Below, piece after piece: positions 40,641 through 52,613 of a DNA stretch of 64,000 bases (positions are counted from its first letter, which is position 1; each line of letters opens with the position of its first letter). Below the pieces are notes generated by a model that saw nothing but the letters and a program-made list of their open reading frames with translations, made no database searches and had not been told where the DNA came from. Source of the stretch: Pyropia yezoensis (Eukaryota; Rhodophyta; Bangiophyceae; Bangiales; Bangiaceae); the NCBI GenBank assembly GCA_009829735.1, contig CM020620.1, forward strand, positions 22,542,020 through 22,606,019, given 5' to 3'. Both the position numbers and the translations under genes were made by a program.

Positions 40641-41109
40641 AGTGGCAAAAACCTCTCGCACACGCGACACCCAAGTTGGGGCGGTGTACAAAGGCTGCCT
40701 CCCGTGTCGGGGGAACCGGAAGAAGTGCAAGTCGCACACACTCTATCCCTGTTGTGGGGCAATCCCCCCACGGACAAACAAGAAGATGGTGTGTGGTCCA
40801 ACAGTTTCTTGGTCGAGACGGGGAAGCAGGGCCAAGCCCCGCTGTCCCACCCCTTATCCCCCCAGAATCCCCTCCGAATCTCGCCACTCAGAATCTCCCA
40901 CCCCAGCACCTGCCCACCGGGCCACACGAAAATTCAAGACGATAAATGCAGAAAACCCTCAAATCCAAGTTGGATTTACTACTAAACTAACTATCTCAAA
41001 CTTAGGGAATATGGACCCAAATGCAGGGGGAGGAACGGGTCAGGCTAGTGGCCTGCCGCCCATTGCATGGCACGTGTTGCCCACTTACCTGGGGGTCAAT
41101 ACTGCCACA
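40641..41109 (-). repeat. 5' LTR of E3
   Basis: 469 bp, many substitutions relative to E1/E2, including the terminal base (A where the others have T). Outer flank GTATC. Confidence 0.93.
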
Positions 41110-41805
41110 GTATCTTTGGCGGCGGCTGCGGCCACTGGCCGGGCGATCGCGACCGGGCATCGGCGGTGGCGCGAGCAGCCAATTGCGAAGGTCGAAAGTG
41201 TAGACCGGGAAAGCTAGCAGCGGGGTCGGCCAACGTGAAGCGCCGTCGTTCTAATCGCCAGAAAGCGCGCGGTCGCGAGACCGGATGGTGTTGGTCGGCG
41301 GCGGCGTCAGCGAAAGGGATGAGCCGAATCGGTGAGGCGCACCGACGGTCAGTCGTGCGCAACGCATAAAATTATGGAGTAACTCTCTGGAAAACAAGAA
41401 TCGCCTTCGGGCGAGGAAGCTTGATTATGTGACCCTGTCATATAAGCGAGCCGCATATAACCGCATATGTAATGACTGTATCCTGCGCTGCTGTATTGTT
41501 CAAAAACAGCGTTGGCTGGAGCGTCTTTTTTTTATACACTAGATAGACACAGGGTATTTACGAGACTGTTCGAAAACATTGACTGCCAACGGTTCGTTAA
41601 CTTAAGATAACAAAGAATTGAAGGACCGACTTTTTGTAGATATTGCAGCCTCAATGCAGAAAAGTGTTACCCCAAAATATACTCAGCAAGAGTCTCCAGA
41701 GGGCACAAGAGCAGCTTTTTCAAGATTCTTCAACCCTTCCTTTACCATTCGGCCGTCGCCCCAGGAATGAGCTGACATCAATTGTCAAGAGAGTATCTCG
41801 GATCG

Positions 41806-41840
41806 GTTCTCAGAACAGTTCTCAGAACCGTTCTGAGAAT
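41806..41840. repeat. Three tandem 11-bp palindromes
   Basis: GTTCTCAGAAC at 41806-41816 and 41818-41828, and GTTCTGAGAAT at 41830-41840, period 12. Each is an odd palindrome. Confidence 0.7.
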
Positions 41841-42201
41841 CTGTTGTGTACGGGTTTTGGGATTATTCTGAAGGCACTCCTGCCAAGTCAATTTCAGAGA
41901 GTCTCAGGTATCCGAACCGGTTGACAACGTTCCAAGAAAAGTATGATAGTAATTTCAGAAATTCTTGTCGCAACATTGGTCCTGCTGATGGGGAGGTCTA
42001 AATATTAGAAAAGCTACACCGCTGGTTGTCAACGATGCTCTACGAATTATTTCTGTCTCGCCCAGTGGCGTCGATGATCAAGATGGGCGACAGTCGAGAG
42101 AGGCGTGATATAGATGTATGGATGTGCGTTGCTTCGATCCTTCGACGTGCGATGATCTGCGTATGTACATGCGCATGGAATTGAGTCAATGACATGCATA
42201 G

Positions 42202-42238
42202 AATCAAAGCTCGTCATCAACTGTGATGAGCTTTGATT
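42202..42238. repeat. AT-rich hairpin
   Basis: Arms AATCAAAGC...TCATCA and TGATGAGCTTTGATT pair with a 3-base bulge and a short loop, followed by T residues. It could be a foldback repeat; function unknown. Confidence 0.6.
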
Positions 42239-43602
42239 TTATTCATGTAATTCACTTACACGGTGCGGATCGGTGCGTTGATGCACCTCCTAGTCTCCTC
42301 CACCCTCCCTTCTACCCTGTTGAGATCGCGAGCACCAGCGGTCAGAAGGCTGGGGAGGAAGGGGGACGGGGGGATAGGAGCCGCGTGGTCACAGGCAGCC
42401 GGCTGCCGAGCACTCCGTGGCCGCGGGGGGGGCGGGTAGCACGAGGGAGACGCGCGCCCAAGGCCCCGCCGCCCCCCCACGGGGTGGAGGGGCCGCGGAC
42501 GCCGCAGGCAACAATCAAGTGCACACTTTTTGGCGATGTACAGTGGGGCTGTGTAGGTAGCGTGTGTTGGAGGCGGTACACGCCCATGGAAAACAACAAG
42601 CGATAGGAGGAGTTACTCACGCAAAAGCTTTTACTTGGATCTATCTAGATACATGGAGTGATCGTGTCAAAACATCTTCAGTGGAACTAACAAATAATGT
42701 CGTCGACTCTCCAGATTCGCACACACACTGAGGATTGCAAGAGTATTGCACGTCGACCGAAAGTGATACACAACAGGAATGACCCAGAAAAAAGAAACCA
42801 ATTTAGATTCATCGCCAGCGGCGGGGCACGTGCAACCTAGTCCAGGTCCGGAGACTGAGAGGGTTCATTATCGTGTGATGTTGCCTTGGGGTGTGTGTGA
42901 CGGGGGCTACTGGGCAAGAGAATCTTTAATGAATTCAGCTGATCCTGTCTCTGTGGAGCACTTTGTCCCTCTCGGTGACAGAGAGTTGTCTATTTGGTAC
43001 GTCATGTTGCAATGGATGAGCAGGTCATACCGATTTGCAAGAACGGTGCTCAAGTCAGCGATTCCACAAATCCCGCGAACCACGCAAACCCCTCACGAGC
43101 TCCCTTCCGCTCCTGGACAACACACCAGCACGACAGCGAGGCAGATGCTGTGCGATCCTCTCAAGTATCTGGGGCTGCAGGCCAGTTGATGCAGCGCTTC
43201 TCACCACCATCTCCATTCCTGTTGGTTGACACTCACATTCTGAACGACCCCCCCCTCAGGCCACCCCCCTCGAAGAACCTGTGATGCGTCCAATGGCGCT
43301 TGCGTCGCTCCCTCAGAACGGCCAGGTTAGGATTCGTCAATATAACGTAAATTAACTACACCTACATACTTCACATACAAATTTATGAAATGCTGAACAA
43401 GCCCCTTTGCATGACCCCCTGTCGCCCTTCGGGACAGGCCTCAATTCACGCGTTTTTGAAGCGTCCGTGCCGACCGATCACCATGAACATGCATGGGGCG
43501 TCCAGCCAAGTTTAGTCACGTGGGCCCGTTACGGAAGACCACAGTTTTTCGCTTCACATTATCTTTCATTTAACTGTGCTTGAATCCAATCATGCGCTCT
43601 GA

Positions 43603-43690
43603 GCCCCGGTGTGTCTCAGAGGCCGTTGGACTCACGAAACACTCTTGAAGGATCCAATTCAGATGGCGCTTGTACCGTGCTTCAAGCTCG
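43603..43690 (+). repeat. Dispersed repeat, member 1
   Basis: About 85 bp similar to 45925-46011 in the same orientation. Shared words: GTGTCTCAGAGG, TCAGATGG(C/T)GCTTG and ACCGTG(C/T)TTC. Diverged, so old; family unknown. Confidence 0.6.
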
Positions 43691-44283
43691 TAAGAAAAAC
43701 GCCGGCCTATCAAACATTCAACACATCTGTTTTCGACTGGACGAGCTAGTACGTGAGCATCCACAGGAGCAAACGAACAATGCCTGCTATTCAAGGACTG
43801 CAACCGCGTCATAGATTGTCTGGAACACTTGCTAATGCGCTAGTTTCGTGACAACAAGCAAAGCGCGGTGCATATTGTTTTTTGGGACTGCGTTCGAAGA
43901 ATATACCACTAACTGTTGGGAAGAGAAAATCCCGTCGTCGAAAGTGCACAACCGTAAAAATGGACATCTTACGATGACTCCTTGAAGCGCACTCTCTTCC
44001 GTGACTGACACCTCCGTGGGCTTCTCTAAACATCAATCCCCGCACCATTTCCGACTTCTTTTTCTTTCACATGATTGTTGCTTTCAGCTGGCTTGCCAAC
44101 TATTCTTGGGCTCTCCTTCTGTTCCTCTTGCGCTCCCCTGCTCTTCCGTGAGCTCCTATTCTCCCTCACAATCACGCGCTTCCACAAATACCCCTTTTCT
44201 CCACATTCGGTCTGCACAGAACTGGCGCAAGCCCTTTGAACGTTCCAAGAAGTCCCCAGTTTCAGAGAATGAGTTCGTCATGT

Positions 44284-44330
44284 CCTTGTGGCGAACACGT
44301 TCGCGTTGCCTTGTGGCGAATGCATTCGAA
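44284..44330 (+). repeat. Two 25-bp tandem units, each with a palindrome
   Basis: CCTTGTGGCGAA at 44284 and 44309. Each leads into a palindrome: GCGAACACGTTCGC, and the perfect CGAATGCATTCG. Confidence 0.6.
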
Positions 44331-45924
44331 CAGCAAGAATGCAAGCGCAACAAAATCCTTACTGGTGCCGCGGCTAACTGTCACCATTGGAAGTGTCATT
44401 CTTAACAGATATTGTCCAACAGCAGTTACGTCAAGTTGCACTTCATAATACACACGTATGAAATTCGTATCGGTATTTTCCAAGGGGCGGTCCTACGTAG
44501 CACAGCACTTCTAGTTTTCCATCTCAGGCAGCATTTTGTTGCAGCGGTGGCCTGTTGGGTATACGAAGAGATTTCATTTTATACAACAAGCATTAACGAA
44601 CAGAGAAAGGCGTCAGGGTGTCTCTCTTTGACGTTACTCGTCCGACTTAGCAAAGATCGGTGTCCTTGTTTTAAACAACGGTTGAGCGTTGTTTTCAGAG
44701 TAAACTTTATCAAGATTTTCGTGAATAGTTTGTGAATATCTCTGATGTTGCAAATAATGTCTCGGGAGCGTCACACAGATAGCCTTCATCCCGCTACTGC
44801 ATTTGGTTTACAAAATCGATTACTTGCTCGTACGATTCCATCGTCCTTCTCAGGTTTTCGGAATGATGGCACGAAGTAACAAACAAGGTGTTACCTGGAA
44901 CTGCGTTTGTAACGAGGTTGTACTTGGCTTCGCAGGACCCATCGTCAGATCAAGGACGATATTGTGAAGTCGAAGATACCTCGCTGCTATGCCACGTCGC
45001 TTGCACCCACGTGGCCTACGTTACAGTCAGTATTGCGGCATCCGGCAAGAGGCTACCGATCATGCGAGCCGTGGGTATCTGGAGCTCGCAGCAAAACGTT
45101 CCATTATTGAACGATAACGCATCCTGCTCATCTTCCATAATTCGACCAAAGTATGGAAGCACTGCCTGGCGCGCGCCGGAGATTTTGTTCTCGGGGTAAC
45201 AGCATGACGCAGTCCCATGCGCCTGATCTGTCATACCCATTTCCGGTATGAACGTGCCACGGAAGGCTCGCTCCGCGCATGTGGCGGAGTAATATGGAAC
45301 TCTCGTTTTTCTTGAATTCGGTCGAACGGAGGACGAGGCGTCTGCAGAATGTGTCTCTCAGTGAGCTGGACGCACACGGTACCCTCCCACAAAATGTCTT
45401 TGTGCGCGCTCGCTGCACTATTTGCCGTGAGGAAGGTCTCGCCATTGGCTGGGAGGCGCCAGCCGGCAGCGATCCCGTTTGGAGAAGGTAGCCTGCCTAC
45501 TTCCGAAAGCTTTTGACACTCTCCGACCGTCCGTTGGAAGCTACGAAACAATCTCAGTAATAGAAAAAGGCGTACAGCACAGAAGCACGTGGAGAAGGGA
45601 GAAAACGAAGAGCATGAGAAGAGAGCGCTCGATGAGCTGCTTCGAGCACTGTTCTCAAACGACAAACTTCAAGCGCGTTAAATAATGCAAAGTCTAAAAA
45701 CAGCCGCTACAAATGTTGCTCGTCATGAATTCTTTGCCCTCTACTGACGCACGAAAGTGCTCACAATCTGTTGTGCTTGGAGCTATAAGAACGGTTATCT
45801 TCTGCGTCGTAACGGACGCATTTTAAGTTAAAGAAGAGTTACCGGAACATGCACGAAGGTTGCTCTGCGACGACCGAGGACATAACAAGGAAATAAAGTG
45901 CAGCTTCTAGTTGAGCCCGCATGT

Positions 45925-46011
45925 GCCCCATTGTGTCTCAGAGGAAGTTGGATTCAGGGAATGCTTTTAAAGAGGACAAATCAGATGGTGCTTGCACCGT
46001 GTTTCCAGTCT
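45925..46011 (+). repeat. Dispersed repeat, member 2
   Basis: Partner of 43603-43690, 2.3 kb away, same orientation, with scattered substitutions and small indels. Confidence 0.6.
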
Positions 46012-46966
46012 GAATCTCCCCAGACGGTAATGGGGACTGTTTTTCTTGGAGACATTGAACAAGTCGCGTCGCATACAACCCCATGAAAAATCTGAGCTTC
46101 TTTGTCCTATCCGCCCTGTTCAGTATCCTTCATCTGAGGCTCAACCTGCTTCTCAGTGCATGAGACCAAGTATCATTTCTTTTGACAGGGCGTCCAAATA
46201 GGGGTAGTTGGAATCCTATTTTGTCTCCTCTGAACTGAGTTCTCGGACGTTGCGGAAAAACGGGTCAGAAACCGCCGTACTTGCAATCACAAGGAAGGAT
46301 CCCGAAGACGCGACCGAGTAACATACCGATTCTGATTGAGCACATGATCAGCCTTTCTTGAGTACCCTTAGGACGTAGTGTGTTGGTCAATGCACTTCCC
46401 AACGACGTCTTTCTTGCCAAGGCGTGGGCTGTGAGTCAACGCTCGTTGACTTTCGCGCGGGGTGTGAGTTCTCGATCGCACCCGACTAAAAGTCGTCATT
46501 GAGACCCGTCATGGCGACGCATCTGGGGGGAGAGGTTTTCCAGGTCATTCTCGGCATGTATACTTTTCGGCGGACGTGCAATACGGAGATATAAATCTAT
46601 CTAAATACGCATGTAGGTATATAGGTACCTATGCGGCCGTCTATGACGCTTTAGCCCGAAAAGTGTCATGGAAAACTCGTTTTGTTTCAGACAGCGGACC
46701 AGATTGGCGAAAACACCCCGGCTTTGTGGATCTTCCGAACTTGAACACGAGTCAGTCGTTACCAGAAGTCTCGTGTGTGTGTGTTGCGAGGTGGCCAAGG
46801 CAAGCCTGTCTGGCTCCACACACAACGAGCCCCTTCCCGGCGTCATGCGTCGCCCTCTACCTTACAAGCCCGATCTCCCTTTCTTCCGTTCTGACAACCG
46901 GCCTGTCATTTTGTTCTTTCCTCCTGACCCTGCTGTTGACATTGCTGCATCATCGTGGTGCTGGCA

Positions 46967-47598
46967 ATGGAGGGGAACGGCCGCGCTCTGCCGGGTGATG
47001 GCCGGACGACGCAAACGCCCGAGCACGAGATGCCCGCCTATCGGGTGGCCGCGCGACGTGCCTATCGCGAATACTTGCGGACCCCGCGGGAGTGCTATTA
47101 TTGCGACAAGAAGAAGCGTCTGTACATGAGCCCGAAGGGCTGGTTCACCGCCTGCCGTGGTGCGTTACCTTTGCGCTTTACTGGTGTGTTGTGTGTTTGC
47201 CGTCTTCCTATTGCGCTCTTCACTTGTTGGGCACGGGCACACTGACTCACCTTTCCGTTTTTCCAATGCCTTGGTGCCTCTGTATTCCGCTACGGATTGT
47301 CTATTGTCCTGCACTGTATTGCCTAGCTTGCCACATCTGGTTCTATGGCAAAAACTCCCCGTGGCTGGGCCCGCGTGCCCGAGCAGCAGCGCGTGCAGCA
47401 GCTGGCGGCGGCGCGTCTTCAGTGGAGGTGAATGGTGACAGTGGAGGTGCGCCGGCGGCGGGGGTTGGTGAGGGAGACGCGGCCACCATCGGGGACGAGG
47501 GGGACGCCGCGCCGGTCGCGGTGTCCGAGGCGGGAGGCTCGGGAATCGCGGTAGAAGAGGGGTCGCCCAACGACCCAGTTGCAGTGAGCAACACTTGA
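46967..47598 (+). CDS. GATA-like CX2C...CX2C zinc-finger protein, two exons
   Basis: Exon 1 46967-47159, phase-1 intron 47160-47326 (GTGCGT...GCCTAG), exon 2 47327-47598; 154 aa. Splicing brings together CYYCDKKKRLY in exon 1 and CRACHIWFYGKN across the junction, giving C-x2-C-x16-C-x2-C with a Trp and Gly before the second pair, close to a GATA finger (usually x17-18). Neither exon alone has both Cys pairs, which supports the intron. Upstream is a basic Ala/Arg helix (AYRVAARRAYREYLRTP); the C-terminus is a Gly/Ala/Glu-rich tail ending in SNT. Probably a nuclear DNA-binding protein. It converges on the zinc-finger gene at 47658 with 59 bp between stops. Confidence 0.55.
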
Positions 47599-47657
47599 GG
47601 GGTTCACCGTGGAGGAGGTAGACAACGCGGAAACAGCTCCGTAGCTTTTATTCAGTC

Positions 47658-48467
47658 TCAATTGTCCTCACCATCATCACCTTCATCGTCGTCGTGACCG
47701 TGCTCCTCCCGGGCGTGCAGAAAGAGCGCAGTGAGACTCGTAAACCCTGAGCCAAACATATCCGCCGGCCCACACAGCACACAGAAACACACACTCAGCC
47801 GAGAGTGTTCTGCTACAAAATGGGCCGCCAAGGTGTCCCAGGACCCAACCACTTGACCACATGGGGGGCACGCCCACGACCGCCCGTCCTCGTCCCGCTC
47901 CTCCGCGAAGACACTGCACCCGGGAGCCACCCGCGCGCAAAATGGCACTGCCTCGCCAACAGGTCTGCCAACGCCCTCCACTTCCAGCTCCAAGTCGTCC
48001 ATGTACAGCTCGCGACCTGGCGACGGCGCGATGGGCATGACATCGTCCAGGCCAGCGGTGAGAAGCCTGCCGGTAAGAGCCCTCTGCATAGCGAGAGAAG
48101 GGAACACCAGCGGGGCAAACACGGTGAAACCGTTGGCGGCCGACCTAGCGCCCTTTGGCTGAGGCTGGGCCCTCCCAGGAGGAAGCGCAGGCATCATCGC
48201 AGGGCGCCGAGCAGGGCGCTGAACCACCGGAGGAAGCCGGCCCACCCACACCCGCCGCCCAGCGCGGTCATCGCCGCCCCGCCGGGCCACATCTGTCCCA
48301 CCAGACTGGCGCAGGATACCGCAGTCCGCTGCACTGGCACGAACGGGCAACGCTTGCGCTCGGCCCGCCACCCGGCCTGACCCTGCGTGTGGCGGCGGTC
48401 CTTCTTGGTCACCTTCGCGACGTGTTGCCATCGCCGGCTCGGCCGGGGGCGGTGGGCGGCTGCTCAT
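47658..48467 (-). CDS. Two-finger C2H2-type protein
   Basis: 269 aa from ATG 48467; the frame is open further upstream but low in complexity. The N-terminal half is Pro/Arg/Ala-rich. The C-terminal part has CPPCGQVVGSWDTLAAHFV followed by AEH (C-x2-C-x12-H-x4-H) and CVLCGPADMFGSGF...HAREEH (C-x2-C, longer loop, H-x4-H), then an acidic tail HGHDDDEGDDGEDN. The first matches a classical C2H2 finger; the second is an extended variant. A likely nucleic-acid-binding protein of unknown target. Whether it forms a unit with the neighbouring GATA-like gene is unknown. Confidence 0.5.
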   Translation of the reverse strand: MSSRPPPPAEPAMATRREGDQEGPPPHAGSGRVAGRAQALPVRASAADCGILRQSGGTDVARRGGDDRAGRRVWVGRLPPVVQRPARRPAMMPALPPGRAQPQPKGARSAANGFTVFAPLVFPSLAMQRALTGRLLTAGLDDVMPIAPSPGRELYMDDLELEVEGVGRPVGEAVPFCARVAPGCSVFAEERDEDGRSWACPPCGQVVGSWDTLAAHFVAEHSRLSVCFCVLCGPADMFGSGFTSLTALFLHAREEHGHDDDEGDDGEDN

Positions 48468-49995
48468 GGACCGCCCGACGCCAGCAGACGTCCGCCTTGT
48501 CCGCCTCTCCGCCCCACCGAACCAACGGGACGGCCGCTGGGGAAGAACGCCGCAACCGCCGTGGGCTACCCCTGAGCCACCCCCACCCCCCAGCCCAAGC
48601 ACCCAGCGCCGTAGCCACTCGCGACGATGCCGGGCACAGGCTGCTTAGACCGCCCGCAAGCAGAGAGCCGCGTCGGGGGGGGATGGTGAAGACGGAGGGC
48701 GGCGCGTTCCGCACCTCCGCGGCAGAGCCGTCGCCGCCGTCCCGGGCGTGCCGCTTATCTAGCCGTAGAGCGCAGGGGGCGGGGGGCGGCAACAGGGTCG
48801 GCCATCGGCAGGCCTGCCGATGGGGGCGCCCGCTTGACCCACCAGCTGGCCAGCGTGGCGCCGCGGCGCCACCCAGCCCACGGCGCGACGCATGGCGGGA
48901 ACGTTGGTGGGGTGCGCGGCGGCGGCAGCGAGCGTGTCAGTGGTGATGGCGGGGAGGGAGGGGGGGGTGGGGAGGTTGGAGGCCACGCGGTGAAGGGCAG
49001 AGGGTGGGCAGTGGAGGTGATGGCGGCAGTGGCGGGGGGGGCAGGAGCATTCGAAAAACAAAAGAGCAGCAGCCTCACCGCTGTGGGACGGGGGCAGGCA
49101 CGCACGCGGCACTGCAGTTCCGCGTGCGTGCTGGGGGGAGCGAAACGGTCGGCCGCGGGAGGGGTGCGGGACGAACCTGCCTGGAAGGGCTGGCGCGCCT
49201 GACCAGGATTGGCCTTGCCATTGGTTGCACCCCGCTCACATCGAACGTCCCTGACAGTGAAGTTGTTGAAACGGGTGCACGCTTCCGTTGCGACAGCCGA
49301 GGCCTAGCACGTGCATCATAGCTATGTAGTAGCAAGGAGGGGGACCCGCTGGTTGACCCGCGGGTCGGCCGTGGGTCCTCACGGGCCGTCCCCGCCGGCC
49401 GGCGGGGACGACCCACCGATGCGGCCGCGGCGGTGCTGGCGGCGGTCTGGCAGGCCGACACGGCGCCGGCGCGCACGTTGCGCGGCCGCCCCGCCCGCCC
49501 TTCTAGGCGCGGCGGCCCCTGCCCCGCCGCCGGTGCGTGGGGGAACGCGCCGCCGCCACGCCGCGGCACGTTGGGCCCCGCCGAGGGGCGGCACGGATAC
49601 CTCCGCAGCGGCGTGGCCCCCTCCACAGTCGTCGGCGGCAAGGGGGCGCCCGGCCGCCCCACTGCCTCTGCTGATGGTGGCCCTCAACAGGGGGGGGGGA
49701 GGGGGTTGAGCGACGGCCGCGGCCGGCGGCCGGCGGCCGCAGCGGCGACAACGGGCAAGCACCACCTGTGCGGGTGGCACGGGCGGCACCGCTGCCCCCG
49801 CCGTCTGCGTCTCCCCCGCGCGCCCGCCACTGCATTGGGCAGCAGCCGTACGGACCTTCTCCTCTCCCTGTGTCGGCAACCACCGCACTGGGTGACCAGG
49901 TCCACCAACGCCAAGCCGATGGGCGAGCAACTGGTACGAGTGAGGAGGGGGGGGGGGTGTGTGGAAGGGGAGCACCGCCTGGCCCGGGATAGCGG

Positions 49996-50026
<31 letters not shown>

Positions 50027-51214
50027 GGCGGTGGTGGCGGCGGTGTCGGTGGCGACGGCGGCGGCGGTCGTTGTGGGGCGGGCGGCGGCTGCCGCTGGGC
50101 CGGCAGAGCGCCCGACACGCACCCGCGCAGCGTGGCGGCGGTGCACCGCCGCGCGACTCCGAGTCGCCGCCACCGCCCGCACGGGCGGGGGGGGGGTGGA
50201 GCACGCGCGGGAGAACGACGGCGGACGCGACGACGCGGCGCCAGACGCCGTGCCGCCCATGGGGTGGCCACCTCCCCGCCACAGCGTGGCGGGTGCGGCT
50301 GCAGGCTTGACTTTCAAGGGAGGGGGAGAACATTGGCTGCGGGTTGCGGAGGGGGGCCGGGGAGGGGGGGGAGGGGGGGGTGGGGCTCGGGGGATGGGGG
50401 CTGCCCGCCGTCGCCGCGTCGGCGGCACCTTGCCCCTCACACGGGAGGCGCGCGGGGATGGCCAACGTGGCCGCCGCCGCGGCAGGGAGGACGGGGTGGC
50501 ACGGTCGCTGCGCACCCACCCACGTCACCCCCCCCCCCCCCGCCCCTCTTCTGATTCCTGGGGCGGCGGCGGCGCCCGCCCTCACGCACCAGCCGCGCGC
50601 CGCTGCGGCCGCCGCTGCGAGATCGTCCGCCCCAGCGCGCAGCCGCTGACCGTAGTGGGCACGGTGGGTGCTGTCCAGTCCGCGGCGCCGGCCAGACGTT
50701 GCGGGGGGGCTTGACGCACGGGGCTGGCGTGGAGAGTGGGCGGGGAGGGGGGGGGGTTGGACGGGGGTGGGCACGCGCGGGGGGGCGGGCACGCCACCAC
50801 AAGAGTGGCCGTGTGTACGTGGAGGGAGGGTGGACGGGGGGGGGGGGAGGAGGAGGGGTGGCGGGGGGAGGTCGAGGTGGCCGCTCTCGTCGCTGGTGGC
50901 CACCGCCGATGGCTCGGGGAGGGGGGGGGGGGGGGACGTGGGCGGCGCCCGCACGGGCGCGCGCGTGCTGTGTTGGGGTGAAGGAGGGAAGAGACACGAA
51001 GTACGGCAGAAGGGTGGGCGGGGGTGCGGCGGAGTCCAATATGTAACGCTCACCGTGAGCCCACCCTGGTGAACCAGGGTGCACCCTACCCTCCGGTGGG
51101 TGGCAACACTGACTGGTCACTGGTTCTTGAAGAGGCTTTTGAAAAGGCCGCTGCAGTTCAGTGTCCGCTGTGTCCGTGCCAAACACGCCCTCGCGGCCGA
51201 CGGGCCGCCACCCA

Positions 51215-51215
<1 letters not shown>

Positions 51216-51245
<30 letters not shown>
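51216..51245. repeat. Poly-C homopolymer, 30 bp
   Basis: Uninterrupted C run, continued by further C-rich sequence to 51254. Long G runs follow at 51718-51744 and 51822-51840. Prone to sequencing length error and able to form i-motif/G4 structures. Confidence 0.9.
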
Positions 51246-51246
<1 letters not shown>

Positions 51247-51381
51247 CCCCCCCCTCCTGCCGCTCCCCATCCCCGGCGCTGGCCGCCGCGGTCCACACCC
51301 CACCCGCCACCACCACCACCGGGGGCGGGCGGTGGCGCAGGAGTAGCCGCACAGCGGCGATAGCGGGCGCCGGCCGGCCAC

Positions 51382-51472
51382 CTGCTGCCTGCTGCCTGCC
51401 ACCTGCCGCCTGCCGCCTGCCGTCTGCCGTCTGCCGTCTGCCGCCTGCCGCCTGCCGACTGCCACCTGCCGC
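51382..51472. repeat. 7-bp minisatellite (CTGCCGY)n
   Basis: About 13 consecutive heptamers CTGC(T/C)GC, CTGCCAC, CTGCCGC, CTGCCGT, CTGCCGA, merging into GCC-rich sequence to 51545. The unit is not a multiple of three, so it is unlikely to be coding. Confidence 0.85.
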
Positions 51473-52454
51473 CGCCGCCGCCTGCCACCAGCCGCCGCCG
51501 CCTGCCACCTGCCGCCGCCGCCTGCCGCCGCCTGCCGCCGCCACCGTCACCACCGCCGCGGCGGCCGCTGCCATGGGCGGCGCCGCGTCCTGGCGGCGTG
51601 CCGCGCCGCCGCACGGCATCGGCAGCAGCAGCAGCAGCGGCGGCGGCGGCGGCGGGTGCAGCGGCGGTGACGACAGAGGCGGCCGGAGGGGGAGGGGGAG
51701 GGGGGGGGGAGGGGGGGGGAGGGAGGGGGGGGGGGGGGGGGGGGTGGTGGCAGCGGCGGCGGTGGCGGCGGCGGCCGCAGCAGCAGCGTCTGCGGCCGGT
51801 GGGCATGGAGGGGGGGAGGGAAGGGGGGGGGGGGGGGGGGTTCCCGCCCCCTGGGGCGACGGCCACGCTGGGCACCGCCGCGCAGCCCGCGCAGGCAGGC
51901 AGCCGACGGCCGGGCGCCTGCGGCCGGCCCACCCCGCTGACGCTGTGGGCCCGTGTGGCAGGTCCCTGCCGCCGCCGCCGCCCGTGGTGGTCTGTCCCGG
52001 GAACGTTGCCGCCCGCCGCCAGACCACCCCCCGTCGTGCGCCGCTGTGCTGGTGGCCACCCCCCCCCCCTCCCCTGCCCCTTTAGCTTGCTGCCGCTGCC
52101 GCGTCCGCTGCCGCTGGGGCCCGCCTGTCCCCCTTTTTTTTTGTTTTTTCCCGCCCCGCCCGCCTCCTTGGTTGCCGCGCCCCAGCGGCGACGGGGCCGC
52201 CATTGACGCGGCCGCCGCCGACTGCCGACGCGGCGCGCGCGCGGCGCCGCGGCGGCGGCGTGCGCCGTCGGCGGGGGGGCGGCCGGCGGCCGGCGGCGGT
52301 CACCGACGGGTAGTGTCCCACGCGGCTGCTCGGGGGGGGGGGGGGGGGGAAGGCGCGGGGGGGCCCCCGTGCTCGCCGCGGCGGGCGTGCCGCCGCCGTC
52401 ACCCGCCCGACGCCGACGGCTGGCGGCACGTCATTCTGGGGGAATCCCACGCGG

Positions 52455-52613
52455 CCGCTACCGCTTCCGTCGCCCCTACCGCTGCGACTGTCGCCCAGCT
52501 GCCACTGCCGCTGCCGCTGCTGCTGCCCCTACCGTTCCCGCTACCGCTGACGTTGCCGTTGCCGCTGCCGCCACCGCTGTCGTCACCGCTGCGGCGGTTG
52601 CTGCTGCTGCGTG
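52455..52613. repeat. Imperfect hexanucleotide repeat (CCGCTG/CCGCTA)n
   Basis: Long run of CCGCTG-like units. A complementary-sense (GGCAGC)n run lies at 53563-53626, so the two could pair. Confidence 0.75.

Larger units (their letters stand above)
37499..41109 (-). mobile_element. Truncated, decayed Ty3/Gypsy element E3
   Basis: Minus-strand member of the same family: 5' LTR 40641-41109, PBS 40623-40638, broken gag, and only the first 349 codons of pol before the E2 LTR cuts it. The 3' two thirds (RT to 3' LTR and antisense gene) are missing. It is more diverged than E1/E2, hence older. Confidence 0.9.
41110..46966. other. AT-richer intergenic stretch, no gene called
   Basis: From about 41360 the base composition shifts clearly towards AT. 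Open frames are short and unsupported; the longest with a normal ATG is 42779-43189 (136 aa, no recognisable motif). The stretch holds small repeats listed separately: tandem palindromes (41806-41840, 44284-44330), a hairpin (42202-42238), a dispersed repeat pair (43603-43690 and 45925-46011) and an inverted repeat (46562-46570 with 46656-46664). Confidence 0.5.

Noticed and set aside
42779-43189. 136-codon frame with normal ATG
   Set aside because: No motif, no splice or neighbour support, and overlapping frames of equal quality; not strong enough to call.
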